Shown here piece by piece: positions 47,345 through 58,518 of a DNA stretch of 64,000 bases. Location of the stretch: assembly GCA_964304625.1 (NCBI GenBank), contig OZ199838.1, positions 5,270,001-5,334,000 on the forward strand, written 5' to 3'. The notes under the pieces are model-generated. The model searched no databases and had not been told where the DNA came from. It worked only from the letters and a program-made list of their open reading frames with translations. Source of the stretch: Kudoa neothunni. Taxonomy: Eukaryota; Cnidaria. A program made the translations under genes and the position numbers. Position 1 is the stretch's first letter. Each line of letters begins with the position of its first letter.

Positions 47345-47829
47345 TATCTCTTCTATAATTTATTATTTTGCATGTATTTTTGTAAATTGCTATATCACCT
47401 AACTTTTTTATTTGCAAGCTTTGTTCATTTTTTCCGCCGTTGATTAATTTACTCGTTTTTTATTTATTTATTCATTATTTTTTTAGTGGAGATTCTATAT
47501 AATTTTTATTAGGATTTAACGGAGATGTACTTAATGAAGAAGACACAACAATAACGTATTAAAATGATTGATGAGTGTAAAATTTTTATTACAGAATAAG
47601 AATTTTTCTAAATTAATTTTCATCCAATTCCAAATAAATCATCATTATCAGTATACGTCCCAGTTAACTCTGGAATGGTTCTTACTAAGGGTCGTAAAAA
47701 TTCAGTCGGGCCTTGTTTCAGCTATCGTGTTTCCCAAAAATAAAACTCCAAGGTATTCTTGAGCTAGTTTTTAGTAAAGACCTGATAAAATACTCGAAAT
47801 CTGGATATTTTGAATTATGTAACAAAATA
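47345..47829. other. AT-rich spacer
   Basis: 3' region of the preceding gene, AT-rich, nothing recognised until the SINE begins near 47830. Confidence 0.45.
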
Positions 47830-48281
47830 GGCCGTGGTCAGATAGCACATCGGTGTGACACTCAGACTCAGAACCTTGAGGTAATGGGTTCGAATCCGCC
47901 AGTGATCAGGCTACTGCTTCCGTGTCGGTAGGTGTCTATCCCATATTTGGGAGCTGTGGTCAAAGCGTACATTCGCTGTGAAGTGGGGTGAGCGGGAATA
48001 GGAGTTTGAATCTCCGAAACCCATCGAAAGGCAAAGTAATTTGCAGTTCCCACAGATCCAGCGTCCTTAAAGGGATAGGGTTTGGGGTGGTGGTCGCCCT
48101 GAGACGAGGATGTTTAGTGGGTTAAAGTCCCACACTATCACATAAAGATAAGCGCCGGGGTTTCATGTTACGTCTTGCGGTGCCTAAAGCGTTAATGGAA
48201 GAGGTCTGACCAACCAGAATTCCACAACCTAATAAGTTGCGCCAAGGGTTTTACCTTGTAAACAAAAAAAAACAAACCAAA
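47830..48281 (+). repeat. tRNA-derived SINE, about 450 bp
   Basis: This segment is much richer in GC than its surroundings. A tRNA-like head carries GTGGTCAGATAGCACATCGG (A-box region) and GGGTTCGAATCC at 47886 (B box, pol III promoter). A long body follows, and the end is an A-rich tail after TTTTACCTTGTAAAC. A second, degraded relative is at 55596-55725, sharing the GTGYCTATCCC block after the head. The partner LINE is not in the window. Confidence 0.75.
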
Positions 48282-48289
48282 TAAGAGTT

Positions 48290-49269
48290 TCTAAAAAGAA
48301 CTATATTATTCCAATTAATAATTGAGTTACTTGAACTTTTGTTCCTCTATTACATTAAAAAACGATTTGGTGCAATAAGATGATTTGTATGTTCCTATTA
48401 CTGTAGTAAATGAACTCGTGAGGCGACCTTTGTGTTTAATTCTAGATGGAAGAGCTAACTCTGAAACAAATATAAATCAATAAATAACTTATGTGAAACC
48501 TGCAATCTGATTATTTATAACGATGACATAAGTAAACTTCTGAAATATTGTTATTCTCAACATTGTCCCAACTTGTACTAGTGTCCATTACGCAAATATT
48601 ATCACGTTAAAACACCCACGCGCCTTGGAGCATCATGGAATCAAAATGTATTTATAAATTAAATATTTGAAAACAAATATTACAATTTAAACGAAAATGT
48701 TACAAATAATTGTTTAATAACAGTTATTCGTGTGACAATATTATTTTCATATAATCAAGTAATTTCATACTTAATTAACATTATCATATCCTTCAAATTT
48801 AAGAAATACTTATACCGTATTTATAATGGTATTAAATGTTACTTTAAGTGAAATAAAACTAAAGGAATGACCTGATTAATCCTAGCAACTCTCACTAACA
48901 GTCTGTACGCCTATTTAATTTTTATATAATCTGCCATATTTAATCATTTCTAACGTATCGCTTCACTTTTAAGAACCAGAAATAATTAAATATAGTCAAA
49001 AGTAGTCACACCTGAATATCATTTATCTTGAAAATAGCCACTTTTTATATTTTAAGAAACCAAAATTTATTACTGATTAATAAATGAAAATTAGCATACT
49101 TAAAAAAATAAAAAATTAAGTTCAAATTTTGGAGATAAAAATGGGTGAATATATGAATAAATTTATTGATGAATAGAAAACTCATTGCCATAGAAACACA
49201 TTCCTCCTAGAGTCAGAGGACAAAATATTTGAGCCCTGATGAGACCAAGTCGTACACACTATTGGATAA
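48290..49269. other. AT-rich intergenic DNA
   Basis: Between the SINE and the end of ATG16L1; no exon recognised. Confidence 0.45.
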
Positions 49270-51736
49270 CTATTTTTGAGACCAAATTATTACACCAATA
49301 TACAATGATAAAATATACGAGTGGCCATCCAAGGTACGACATTCATTTTTGGGAACATTCCAAACAAGGACTTGAGAAGTGCGTGAACCAGCTACAATAT
49401 GTTGGCCATCACAACTACCTCAAAATTTAATATATGGTCGACAAAGAATGTTTACCTCATACCAATTTTAGCCCAGTCGAACGCAATAGAAAGATAATTG
49501 TGACTACAAAACAAACATTTTATTTTATTTATTTATTATAAAACACCTACCTCAAAACTGTAGGTTTGAAGTTCCTCATATCGTAAACATAGATCTTATT
49601 ATTTCTCGAGGAAACTGCAAAAGTATTGCCTACGATTTATATATTTTTACGTAAATAAACATTAAAAAGTACTGGCATAAACTAAGCTAGTGATTTTATC
49701 AGGAATATTTATGCTTTTGCTGAGATGTTTGGTTCTAGGCGAGATAAAGTTGACTAGCAAAAAATTCAAAAAAACCTTAGATCCCATATTCTACAGCATT
49801 TGTCCAAATGAGCACTTATGCCGCTAAATAAAATATTTAATAATATTTGGTCAAATAGGCGGGAATGCAGATAGATGTTTAAATGATACGAGTAGCTTGT
49901 TATAGCTGCCAGGTCGATACACGAAGACGGTATATAAAAAGAGATTAGGCCTTGATAATTTACATTAAAAAAATTGCAAACATAAATCCATAGGGAAGGC
50001 AATTACAGCTAAGTGAAACGGTATCCCATTGCTTAATTTGTCTGTCTTTTCCTCCAGAAATAACTTTGCTGGAATCGTGTGGTGAAAATTTGGCACTGAG
50101 AACTTTGTCCTCATGTCCCATCAAACTGTCAACCAATTTGCACTCTTCAATATTCCAAATATTGCAGGAACGATCTGAACTACCAGTAAGAATGCGTGTT
50201 TCCTAGGAAATTTTCGACGATTTAATTAAGTCTCGATAGGCACAGAGAATGAGGCCTTACATCTCCGTTGATATCTACCGAATTAACAACTCCACTGCAA
50301 CCTTTTAGTATTCCATAATACGATAAATCTACCAATTTTACATCACCGCTGCACACAATAGCAGTAATGACAAATAATTTGTACCAGATTTTAGTTTGTA
50401 TACCACCACATTGTCCCCAGTGGATATGCCGGCACAACCTTTACCTGCGCTTATATCGTAGATATCATCGTTTAGATTCTTATGCATATATATAGTTATC
50501 AATATATTTACATCTTCATTTTGTTTTTATTGGCACAGTAAATAATACTCAAACTATAGCAGACTTGGTTGTTAGATAATATATATGAATTCTAAGATCC
50601 GGTGAAGAAAAATAATTGTATCAAACAAAGTTAAATTGAAAAGTTAGGTTATCACAAATATTAACTAATAACACTAGAAATTGGCAATATCACAAGTGTA
50701 GATTTTATTATAGTTAATTAACCGTGCCAACGTGCAATAATCAATTTAGCGTTACAATCTTCTTGACGATTCTACTAGGGAAGAATGAGCATAATGCTTC
50801 TTGCGAATTGAGTGTAATTTTTGAAGAAGACTTGGAACTTTTGGTGGATTCCACCATTCTTCATATCATACATTGCCAATTTAATCAATATATTGAAAAC
50901 TACTTTATTTGAAGCTCATTATTACGCAAAACCTCATTTATTTGTTTTTCTTTTACACGCAATATTTCATTCAGCTAAAGTGATGCTATTTGATAGAACT
51001 TCCTTATTGAAATTAACCATATGTTCGTTTTCTTCCTTTAAACTGAAGATCTCTCGTTCATGTGCCATAAGTACCGACTGTAACACTTTATGTTCTTCCA
51101 TCAGCTGTTGTTTGGCTTGTTTTTCGTTGGCTAGCAATTCGGTTAATCGACTGTTTTCCTGTTTGAGTTCATCTACATCCTCTGACATGATCTCATATCT
51201 GAATTAATCATTATTATCATTACAGCTAACAAATGATACTTTGTTGTCATTTGAACCAGTTTTTCTTTGGTTTCATGATAATTTTTTTCACATAAATTCA
51301 ATTTTTCAATAAGCTAGCCAACAAAAATCTTTCTTTCAATAGTCACACATAAATACACAAATACCATTTTATTCTCATTAGAATACTCTTCTAATCTAGC
51401 TTGGTGAATAGCAATTGATCTATCCGATGTGAAAATTCCCTCTGTTATTTTCTAATCCAAAATTTCAACAACCACATTATCATCGCATTCACAATTTTTA
51501 TGAATGTCTATTACAGATAATGCTTGTTCATTGATATTCGAATATTCTTTGATTCGATAAAGATACTCTTGTTGAGAGTACAATAGTTTGAGATCTATTA
51601 TATTTTTTTATTAATAATAATCAATTAAAATATTACAATCCACAATTAAACGTTCATATCTTTGATATTCAGTTCGGTCTCTTTTTTCGATAAGTTTTTT
51701 GAAAACAATATTAAACTCTTCGTTTTTTGAACACAT
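49270..51736 (-). CDS. ATG16L1: ATG16L1-like autophagy protein
   Basis: This is a many-exon gene. Well-supported 5' exons are 51736-51637, 51594-51515, 51451-51365, 51313-51240 and 51198-51000 (introns 41-63 bp, all in phase). ATG16L1 binds ATG5-ATG12 and directs LC3 lipidation. The N-terminal ATG5-binding helix is FKKLIEKRDRTEYQRYERLI. The coiled coil covers SEDVDELKQENSRLTELLAN to SLKEENEHMV. A Ser/Lys linker follows (about 50850). The C-terminal WD40 propeller is in small exons: ILTGSSDRSCNIWNIEECKL with GHEDKVLSAKFSPHDSS, an exon reading AHLDKCCRIWDLR (about 49800), NNKIYVYDMRNFKP (about 49600) and VAGSRTSQVLVWNVPKNECR before the end at WSQK. Some WD40 exon borders (49800-50500) are unresolved. 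It is head to head with PRPF4. Confidence 0.8.
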
Positions 51737-51958
51737 AGAACCACTTCTATGGACTTGTATTAGATATTAATAATAATTATTACCTAGGGGAGTTAAATGT
51801 TTTTATTGGATGTGGCCGCGCATAATATTTACGCTATAGTTTCATAGAGCACCTATGTACAACCTTTAAATTATTGGATAAATATTCTAAATTGTCATAT
51901 TTCTGAAAGTTTTTTATAATGTGATTAGATAGAGAATTATACGCTGTTTTGTTTATTT

Positions 51959-51972
51959 GTGCGCGTGCGCAA
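51959..51972. promoter_or_regulatory. NRF1-like palindrome in the ATG16L1/PRPF4 bidirectional promoter
   Basis: TGTGCGCGTGCGCAAA-like sequence (core TGCGCGTGCGCA) lies between the divergent starts at 51736 and 52062. It differs by one base from the perfect NRF1 palindrome. Its central position suits a shared promoter. Confidence 0.45.
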
Positions 51973-52061
51973 ACCCTCGAAATCCTTCTGAAACATCTTT
52001 CACTCGCGGTGTCTCACTTTATATTTGTTATTTTCTTTCTATTTTATCAAAGTTAAATACA

Positions 52062-54129
52062 ATGAGAAACGACAACCCATCAAACGTCTCAGATAATAGT
52101 AGGTCCATGCGTAGCGCGCGTTATATTGATCATTTTCCAGTGTTAAGCTACGAAAATCTTCCTACATTGAATCAAGGGGATATTCAATCGGAAACAATCT
52201 CTAACATTGAACGAAAAAATATTGCAAGGTCAATTGTGATCCCCACCGACGATACACTTGTAAAACTCAAATTGAGGGAACTATTGGAACCTATTTGTAG
52301 GTTTTGAATATTTTTAATTTGAAAATAATGTTGGATTGAAAATTTAATCCACCTCATTTTGTATTAAATAACCATACTTGGATATTGTAGGTTTATTTGG
52401 AGAAGGCCCTGGTGAAAGGCGTGAACGTCTTAGAAATCTTCTTGTGGATATTGGTATCTATTTTGATGTTTTGTAGGAAATTTTGACTTGTATTTAGATC
52501 CTAATTGTTCGTTTAAACGAGTGGAAACCTTTGATGTAGTTTAATGAATATTATTAGTTTTGATTTTTTTGTGATGTTGCTGATAGAATTCGAACGATCA
52601 AGTGTGGTATCACCCAGGAAGCGATGAGCTGTATGAAGCTAGACTGAACCTCTTAGTCTATTCTATTCCCAGGTAGATTTCTCGACAGATCAACAAGACT
52701 CAACATGACAATTCCTAATTTGAACTAGAACTCAAAATCGCCTCATTCGTGAAGGACTAAACGTACGAATGAGCGAATTCGAAAAAACAGCCAAATCTCA
52801 AGAAATTCAAAAAAAATTTAAAGATATTGTCAATGTGGCTAGTCAAGTGGCAGACGAGCGACCAATATCCACTTGCCTCGTTCATCCCAATAACGAGCAT
52901 ATTTTGACTGGATCCAGAGGCGGATCCATCAAATTGTGGGATATTGCCACACTCTCTCCAATTCGCACCTACTACGGTCCACCTGAACATGTAGGCCACT
53001 GCTCGTTTCATCCAAATGCTCGCAGTCAGCGGGTTCATTTGGCCACTTGTTCCGGTGGTAATGTCAATCTTTGGCATCGCGATATGTATTTTTTGCGAAG
53101 GTGATAAATAGTGTTAATTAAATGTTTCATTAGTGACAAACCTATCGTATCATTCCCAAAATGTGAGTACAGATTCTCGTCGGTTAATTTTCATCCTTCT
53201 GGAAACTTCCTTGCTGCCGCTTGGTAACACACAACCATATCACGTATTGTAAAACTTATTTTTGATAGTTTTGATCATTCGTGGAGATTTATTGATGTGG
53301 AGAGAGAGGTTGAGCTGGTTCATCAGGTAAGCATTTTTTTTTAATTTTCGCTTATACATTCACAATATATCGCAGACTGGACATTCAAAAGAATGCTACA
53401 TCGTGAAATTTCATTGTGATGGATCACTAGCTGTTTCTGCGTATATTTATAGATTTAGCATTAATTGAGGTTATCGATGACAATAATGTTCTGTTTAGCG
53501 GTTTTGATTGTCGGGCTCTTGTGTGGGATATTCGAAGTGGACGTTGTATTCTGTCCCTCGATGGCCACCAAAAGCGTATCGTATCGTTGGATATTGCTAA
53601 TGACGGGTATAAATCATCTGTTGAGAATTTTATTGCACAAAATCTAACATCCACTTAGCTATTATGTTGCCTCCGGTGGAGATGATCAAAAGATTATGAT
53701 TTGGGATCTACGCAAACAACAATGCGTTTATTCTATCGCCGCCCACACTAGTGTCATCACTAGTTTAAAGTTTTTTGGTAAGAACATTGTTTTATTTCCT
53801 CTTCGCTTTTATAAAGTTATTTTTTCCAATAGATGGTTGTTTGTTGTCTTCCTCATTTGATGGAACTGCTAAAGTAAATATATACAATTTTTTGTTGGTT
53901 TCTAACGCCGAATCGTCTGTATCTAGGTATGGGCTCATCCTGCTTGGATTCCCCTAGCCACCTTGTCTGGACACAACCAAAAGGTCACATGTGTAGATAT
54001 GTCTCCAGGTAGTCATTTTTTGCGTCGAACAATTGTAAATAGAAACTCAATCAAGATTTCAAGAATATTTTTACCTCTTCCTTTGATCGGACCTTCAAAA
54101 AGTGGACAAAAGATGCTTTGTCAGTCTAG
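52062..54129 (+). CDS. PRPF4: PRPF4 (Prp4), U4/U6 snRNP WD40 protein
   Basis: Thirteen exons join in phase to 476 aa (human 522): 52062-52296, 52391-52453, 52498-52535, 52587-52672, 52729-53100, 53134-53223, 53269-53326, 53376-53440, 53499-53606, 53659-53777, 53833-53873, 53927-54008 and 54056-54129. PRPF4 sits in the U4/U6 and tri-snRNP with PRPF3 and is required for splicing. The SFM (splicing factor motif) region reads IPTDDTLVKLKLRELLEPIC and then LFGEGPGERRERLRNLLVDI. VWYHPGSDELYEARLNLLVY matches the conserved linker. Seven WD blades follow, for example HILTGSRGGSIKLWDIATL, CRALVWDIRSGRCILSLDGH, YYVASGGDDQKIMIWDLRKQ and WAHPAWIPLATLSGHNQKVT. It ends SSFDRTFKKWTKDALSV. For the second and last introns, longer acceptors (44 and 46 bp) are preferred to alternative acceptors giving 23- and 34-bp introns. 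Confidence 0.92.
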
Positions 54130-54284
54130 CCTCAATTTTATTAGTTTAAGTGCGTAACTCTATGATGTAATTATACTCAATTTTATTGTTTCGATTATCA
54201 TATATTTTTAATTCGGTTTCTTTTTTTTGCATTTAATTTTCATTTTCCTTATTTATAACTTGTCGCTTCTTTTGAAACTTAATA

Positions 54285-54478
54285 CAATGCAGCCTAGGAC
54301 TTCGACCATAATCCATTCTAGAAGCGTGTTCAAACTCCGAATAATTGTTCCCATGCAAAATTATGAAAATTAATTTAATCCATTACCGCTCATCAAATAA
54401 ATGATTATTTTTATTCTCATTTATTAAAAAACCAGCATGTCATGTTTATAAAATATATTAATAAAAATGAAATATAGG
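54285..54478 (+). mobile_element. Truncated copy of the Tigger/jerky-like MITE
   Basis: Starts CAATGCAGCCTAGGACTTCG after a TA and follows the left half of the element at 15376-15800 down to a shared AAAATGAAATATAGG block, then stops matching. The right terminal repeat is absent. Confidence 0.75.
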
Positions 54479-55255
54479 GTGTAACTTTAAATCAATACCC
54501 CCATTTTTTATCGTTCAGTTTTAAATGACTATAAGTATTACAAAACAATACCAAAATCAAGGACTAATTATACAAAAATCAGTAATATAATTTAACATGG
54601 TGTTAATACTAAATAGAATCGGAATAGTTATGATTAAACCTAATATATTATTGATTAATTTGGTGTTTATATTATTTATTTTTGGTTCATCTGCCCCGTA
54701 TACACGTAAGTCTTTCTTAATGAAGGTAGGATTACCGAGAGTTTCAAATACCGCTGTTTTTGACGTAGTGAAGAATTAAATATGTTAATTTTTAAAATCC
54801 ATCGAGAAATTTAGTCAGATCTAATCGAACACGTTCGTATTTTAATTGAAAAAGAATTACATCTTAAACAATTTTGAATTTTATATTGACAAGTAATTTT
54901 ATTTCAAGTTATACGCAGTTTAATTAAAACATTAATACTTTTGAAAAAGGTGGGGCACAAAACTTTTTTCAAGAAAAAATGGGAAGCGATAGAAAAACGA
55001 TTAGGAAATACTGGAGTAAAGTATCTTAAATCATATTAAATTAGTGAGACAAAAATTCAAAATTAAAAGTAACGGATGATCATTTTATCAATGACTAACA
55101 TAAATTAAACAAATTCATCAATTATTCTTGAAAAAATATTATTCAGATCCTAAAAAAAGATAATCGTGCGTATTATTGGATATTTATGAAGGTTAATTGA
55201 AGATGAGACACTGTGAAAAATAAAATTAGTTTGACGACGAACAGATGATATAAGT
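54479..55255. other. AT-rich intergenic DNA
   Basis: One 60-codon open frame at 54597 starts with a hydrophobic stretch (INLVFILFIFGSSAPYTR) that looks like a signal peptide, but no downstream exon or family supports it. Otherwise nothing recognised. Confidence 0.4.
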
Positions 55256-55594
55256 CAGGGGTTCTCAACCAGGGGGTAAATTATGTGGCACCAAAATTGA
55301 ATAATGACAATTTTAGCATAATGCGGTTTTTTACGTACTTAAAGATTTCTAACAAGTTATATCATTCAGGACTATTAAATTCAATGAAGATATTCGTATA
55401 AATGTTTAAAATATTTTTAGGGATAGGTATTTAACACATTTATAAAGCTATTACCAGTCTCTTTCTTGTATGGCTCGTTTATCTTTTGGAAATGTAACCT
55501 AATGATACTTAAATAAGCATACAACCTTAAAATAGATATGAAATTAGTTTCCAAGTTAAGGAGGTAAATTTAAAAAATCGGTTGAGAAAACCTG
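55256..55594. mobile_element. hAT-type MITE, 339 bp
   Basis: Begins CAGGGGTTCTCAACCAGGGG and ends with the inverse of CAGGTTTTCTCAACCGATTT, giving terminal inverted repeats. The internal AAGGAGGTAAATTT near the right end matches the AAGGAGAAAATTT near 160 in the window, and the left block with GTGGCACCAAAATTGAAT matches the same first copy. The 8-bp flanks do not agree clearly, so the target duplication has decayed or an end is misplaced. Confidence 0.65.
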
Positions 55595-55595
55595 A

Positions 55596-55725
55596 TAAGA
55601 TGGTTGGTCATTGCATTGTAAATCTTAAGGCCGCGAGTTCTAGTCACCCTGCGTTTAGCCGTGCTTTGGCGCTGTGCGTGCCTATCCCGTGATGAAAGCT
55701 GTTGTTAAGGTGTACGCCCATTATT
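55596..55725 (+). repeat. Degraded relative of the tRNA-derived SINE
   Basis: Directly after the MITE, GGTTGGTCATTGCATTG (A-box-like) and GCGAGTTCTAGTCACC (B-box-like) are followed by GTGCCTATCCCGTG and GGTGTACGCCC, which parallel the body of the SINE at 47830. It is shortened and diverged. Confidence 0.55.
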
Positions 55726-57444
55726 ATGTTTAATGCATTTAAAATATAGTTTAATCCAGTGGAATAGGGAGGGTAAGATTTAACGTTTGAATCGGTTAGG
55801 CGTATTAGAAAATAAAAAAACTATAGTGATTTTTAGATAGGATTGCCGGAGTTGATACGTTTTCGCATTTAATAAAGGTATCTGTACTTTTGGTATGACT
55901 TTGAAACCAGCTGGTACGTTTCAAGGTCAACGAGTTTTGAGATATAATTATCATAAGTGCATGCTACGTAATGAACAAATGTGTTAGAAGACTTGACGCG
56001 AAATATTCACTAATATCTCTCAAATAGCTCTAAATGTCTAAATGATTATAACGAATTACAAATCTTATTTGGCATCGAGTATCAGAAGATATCGTATCTC
56101 TGCTGCAAAATATGGTTGTCTTTCGAGCATGTTTTTAAGAAAAGATTGGAAGAATGGACGACTCTTGCGACGTTTCTCTAGATTGAACATCAGAAAACAA
56201 TGCTGGACCCGCACCATGAATATTTTCGCCTCTCTTTAAAACCATAAGTGAAATGTAATATGCTTTTTTAACTTTTATGTTACCCATATTCAATGAGTTC
56301 ATCGTTGAATTACAAGGGGGGAGTTTAGAGTTAACAAGCTGAGTAATTCTTTTGAAAATATTATTAAAGTAAAACTTATTTATTTTTTAGGAGAAGTCTG
56401 ATAAAAAAATAACACCTTCTGGAGAATAAATTTAAAAGACCCATCAAATAATACTCCATTGGATAAGTTATATTATGAACCGAAATTAGAATCTACTTAG
56501 AATGAAAATGCTACTGAAATAAGTATGCAAGAACTTTCTTCCTTTGTTACAAAAACTCTGGATTTTAATTTACTACTTTCGAAACAAACACTTCACAAGT
56601 TATCGACCATTGCAAAGTTTATGAAGTTACAATTATTTGCAACATTGAGTCCTGAAAATGTTAATGAAGGAAAACCCCATTCCATTATATCCCTCTAAAG
56701 AGATTTCCAAATATTGTTGCTGAAGATGAGCATTTTAACCTGGATATTGAATAAATAGAACACAGCCTGGAGAGTAATGCCCATCAAGTTGAAAAAGACC
56801 TAGAGAAATTTGATATGTGGACTCGAATGAAGGAAGTGGAAAAGTATTTAAGTATCCATTACTGTAAAAATCAATGTTGTTTTTAATTGCTCTACTATAT
56901 TCTGGATGTTTATTCAGAGATGCCAGTTGCTTGAGATGGAATTAGACCCTTAGAAAATCGAGGGTCGAGGAATATTTTTATAAAACGAAAGTGATTATGT
57001 GTTGAAGTGAAGATTATTACGGATTTGGGTAGGGATTTCACGATTCCAACGTTTTGTGGTTGTTACTAGTTTTTATCAACATTTTGATATATAATACATT
57101 TCAGTAAATTAATGACGTAATATTTCACCTTATATTAAAAAACTAGGTAATAAATGTTTATTTTTAGGTTTTACACCATTTTTATATTGTTGAGATAAAT
57201 AATAAAAAAATGCTTTTGACTTATTGACATCCATAATTAATTTTATTTTAAATGCTTAAAACTTGTATATTTTGATTTGTGACGATTACTCTACTTTAAA
57301 ATTAGTTTTAATTGAAAAGTAATTATTAAATATTTTTGTTTTTGGTTACTTTATATGTATAAACAAAAAGATAATATAATTAATTATTTTTAAATTTTCA
57401 TGTTGGAATTTTAGAGAAAATATTGTTATAAAATTTTTTAAATC
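55726..57444. other. AT-rich region with faint transposase-like remnants
   Basis: A 65-codon open frame at 56042 has no recognised domain. At about 56500-56880 broken frames read MQELSSFVTKTLDFNLLLSK and FPNIVAEDEHFNLDIE with a QVEKDLEKFDMW piece; the spacing faintly resembles the C-terminal part of some hAT-like transposases. Interrupted by stops, it is probably a fossil DNA transposon, but the family is not secure. Confidence 0.3.
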
Positions 57445-57663
57445 ATGAATAAACCGCCAGAAAAAATTAACAAACTAAAAACCATGTTAAGGGATGCCAT
57501 CGTAAAATTGAAACATCTTCGTTCTTATTTTGAATCGAATAAATCAGAAAGTTCTGTTTTTAAAATACGAAGTCAAAATTTAACATTTACAAACTTATTA
57601 CCAACAGATACAAGTAAGAAATTCAGTGAACAACAAACAACTTCGAATTTGTTAAAGTTATAG
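57445..57663 (+). CDS. Possible small coiled-coil protein, 72 aa
   Basis: A complete ATG-to-stop frame begins MNKPPEKINKLKTMLRDAIV and continues with KLKHLRSYFESN, an amphipathic helix with heptad-like Leu spacing. The second half is Ser/Thr-rich. There is no recognised family, no visible intron and no neighbour that explains it. Length alone is not enough to be sure it is a gene; it could be the first exon of something larger. Confidence 0.3.
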   Translation: MNKPPEKINKLKTMLRDAIVKLKHLRSYFESNKSESSVFKIRSQNLTFTNLLPTDTSKKFSEQQTTSNLLKL

Positions 57664-57836
57664 AAAAATAATAATTTTTTTGATATGTTTATCAACAACA
57701 TAGAGATTCCGCGTGAATCCGAATGTGCTCCACTTAAGACTTATTTTCAGCTTATGGGTTAATTCTTTTTGATCTGAATTTAATTACATAATGTAATTTT
57801 TTGTGATAAGAATAGAAATGAAAAAACTTTTGAAAA

Positions 57837-57955
57837 GATGTGAATTAACAGGACGAATTGTAGGGAACGACTTTATGCCGGATCTTGTATGCGACATCGC
57901 CCGAAGTTTGTACACAGATACTGTAGTACTGTAGTTTAGCTGATATTTTAAAAGA
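57837..57955 (-). mobile_element. Merlin-related 5' fragment
   Basis: On the minus strand, CAGTATCTGTGTACAAACTT and the following CGG resemble the start region of the Merlin gene at 3697 (CAGTATCTGTGCAAGCTTCG). A short open frame starting MSHTRSGIKSFPT continues in the same relative position as the Merlin N-terminus, then decays. The transposase core is absent. Confidence 0.45.
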
Positions 57956-58518
57956 AATAGAATAGTTTATTCCAAAAAATAATGCACTGCTGAAATTTGA
58001 TAAGAAAATTTCTCATAACATTGATTACAAAATTCCACTGTGAACGAATCACATAATCATGTTAATATATTGAATTAATCTTTTCGAACTAGAGGATGAT
58101 CCCTACGCCCTCGAAATCTCGAGGGTCGAGGCCGAGTGTCCTAGATGGAATCCATCTGACCAATTAACTAAAATGATGGGAAATATAAATCTATGAGGAG
58201 AACGATGATAATGAATTGACATTTTTATAGATACATAGATCCTATCAATAATTTTTTCTGTTTCGATTGGTTTTATGTTCCCAGAACTTTATGTTTTGTA
58301 TTGTTTTTAAAATATTATACCTTTTTAATAATTTTAATAGGATTTTAAATTTTCTGATACTATTTGATACATTTCTATTAAATTATTTGGTCCGATTTAC
58401 AAAAAATCGTCTGGCAACCCTGCCTGTAGATGCAGCAAATATTGGTCACGTGATTAAGAATATAGAGTTTATCCGCTTGGCTGATTAAGCCTTATAATTG
58501 GTGATTTCAAAATTTAAA

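Noticed and set aside
52454-52476. A 23-bp intron in PRPF4
   Set aside because: A 44-bp intron using the acceptor at 52497 also keeps the frame and fits the usual size; the shorter one is not needed.
54597-54779. 60-aa frame with a signal-peptide-like start
   Set aside because: Too short, no following exon and no family; hydrophobic stretches are common in AT-rich random frames.
58085-58180. GAGGGTCGAGGCCGAGTGTCC segment as a tRNA gene
   Set aside because: It has a fragment resembling tRNA sequence but no complete cloverleaf or B box at the right distance.
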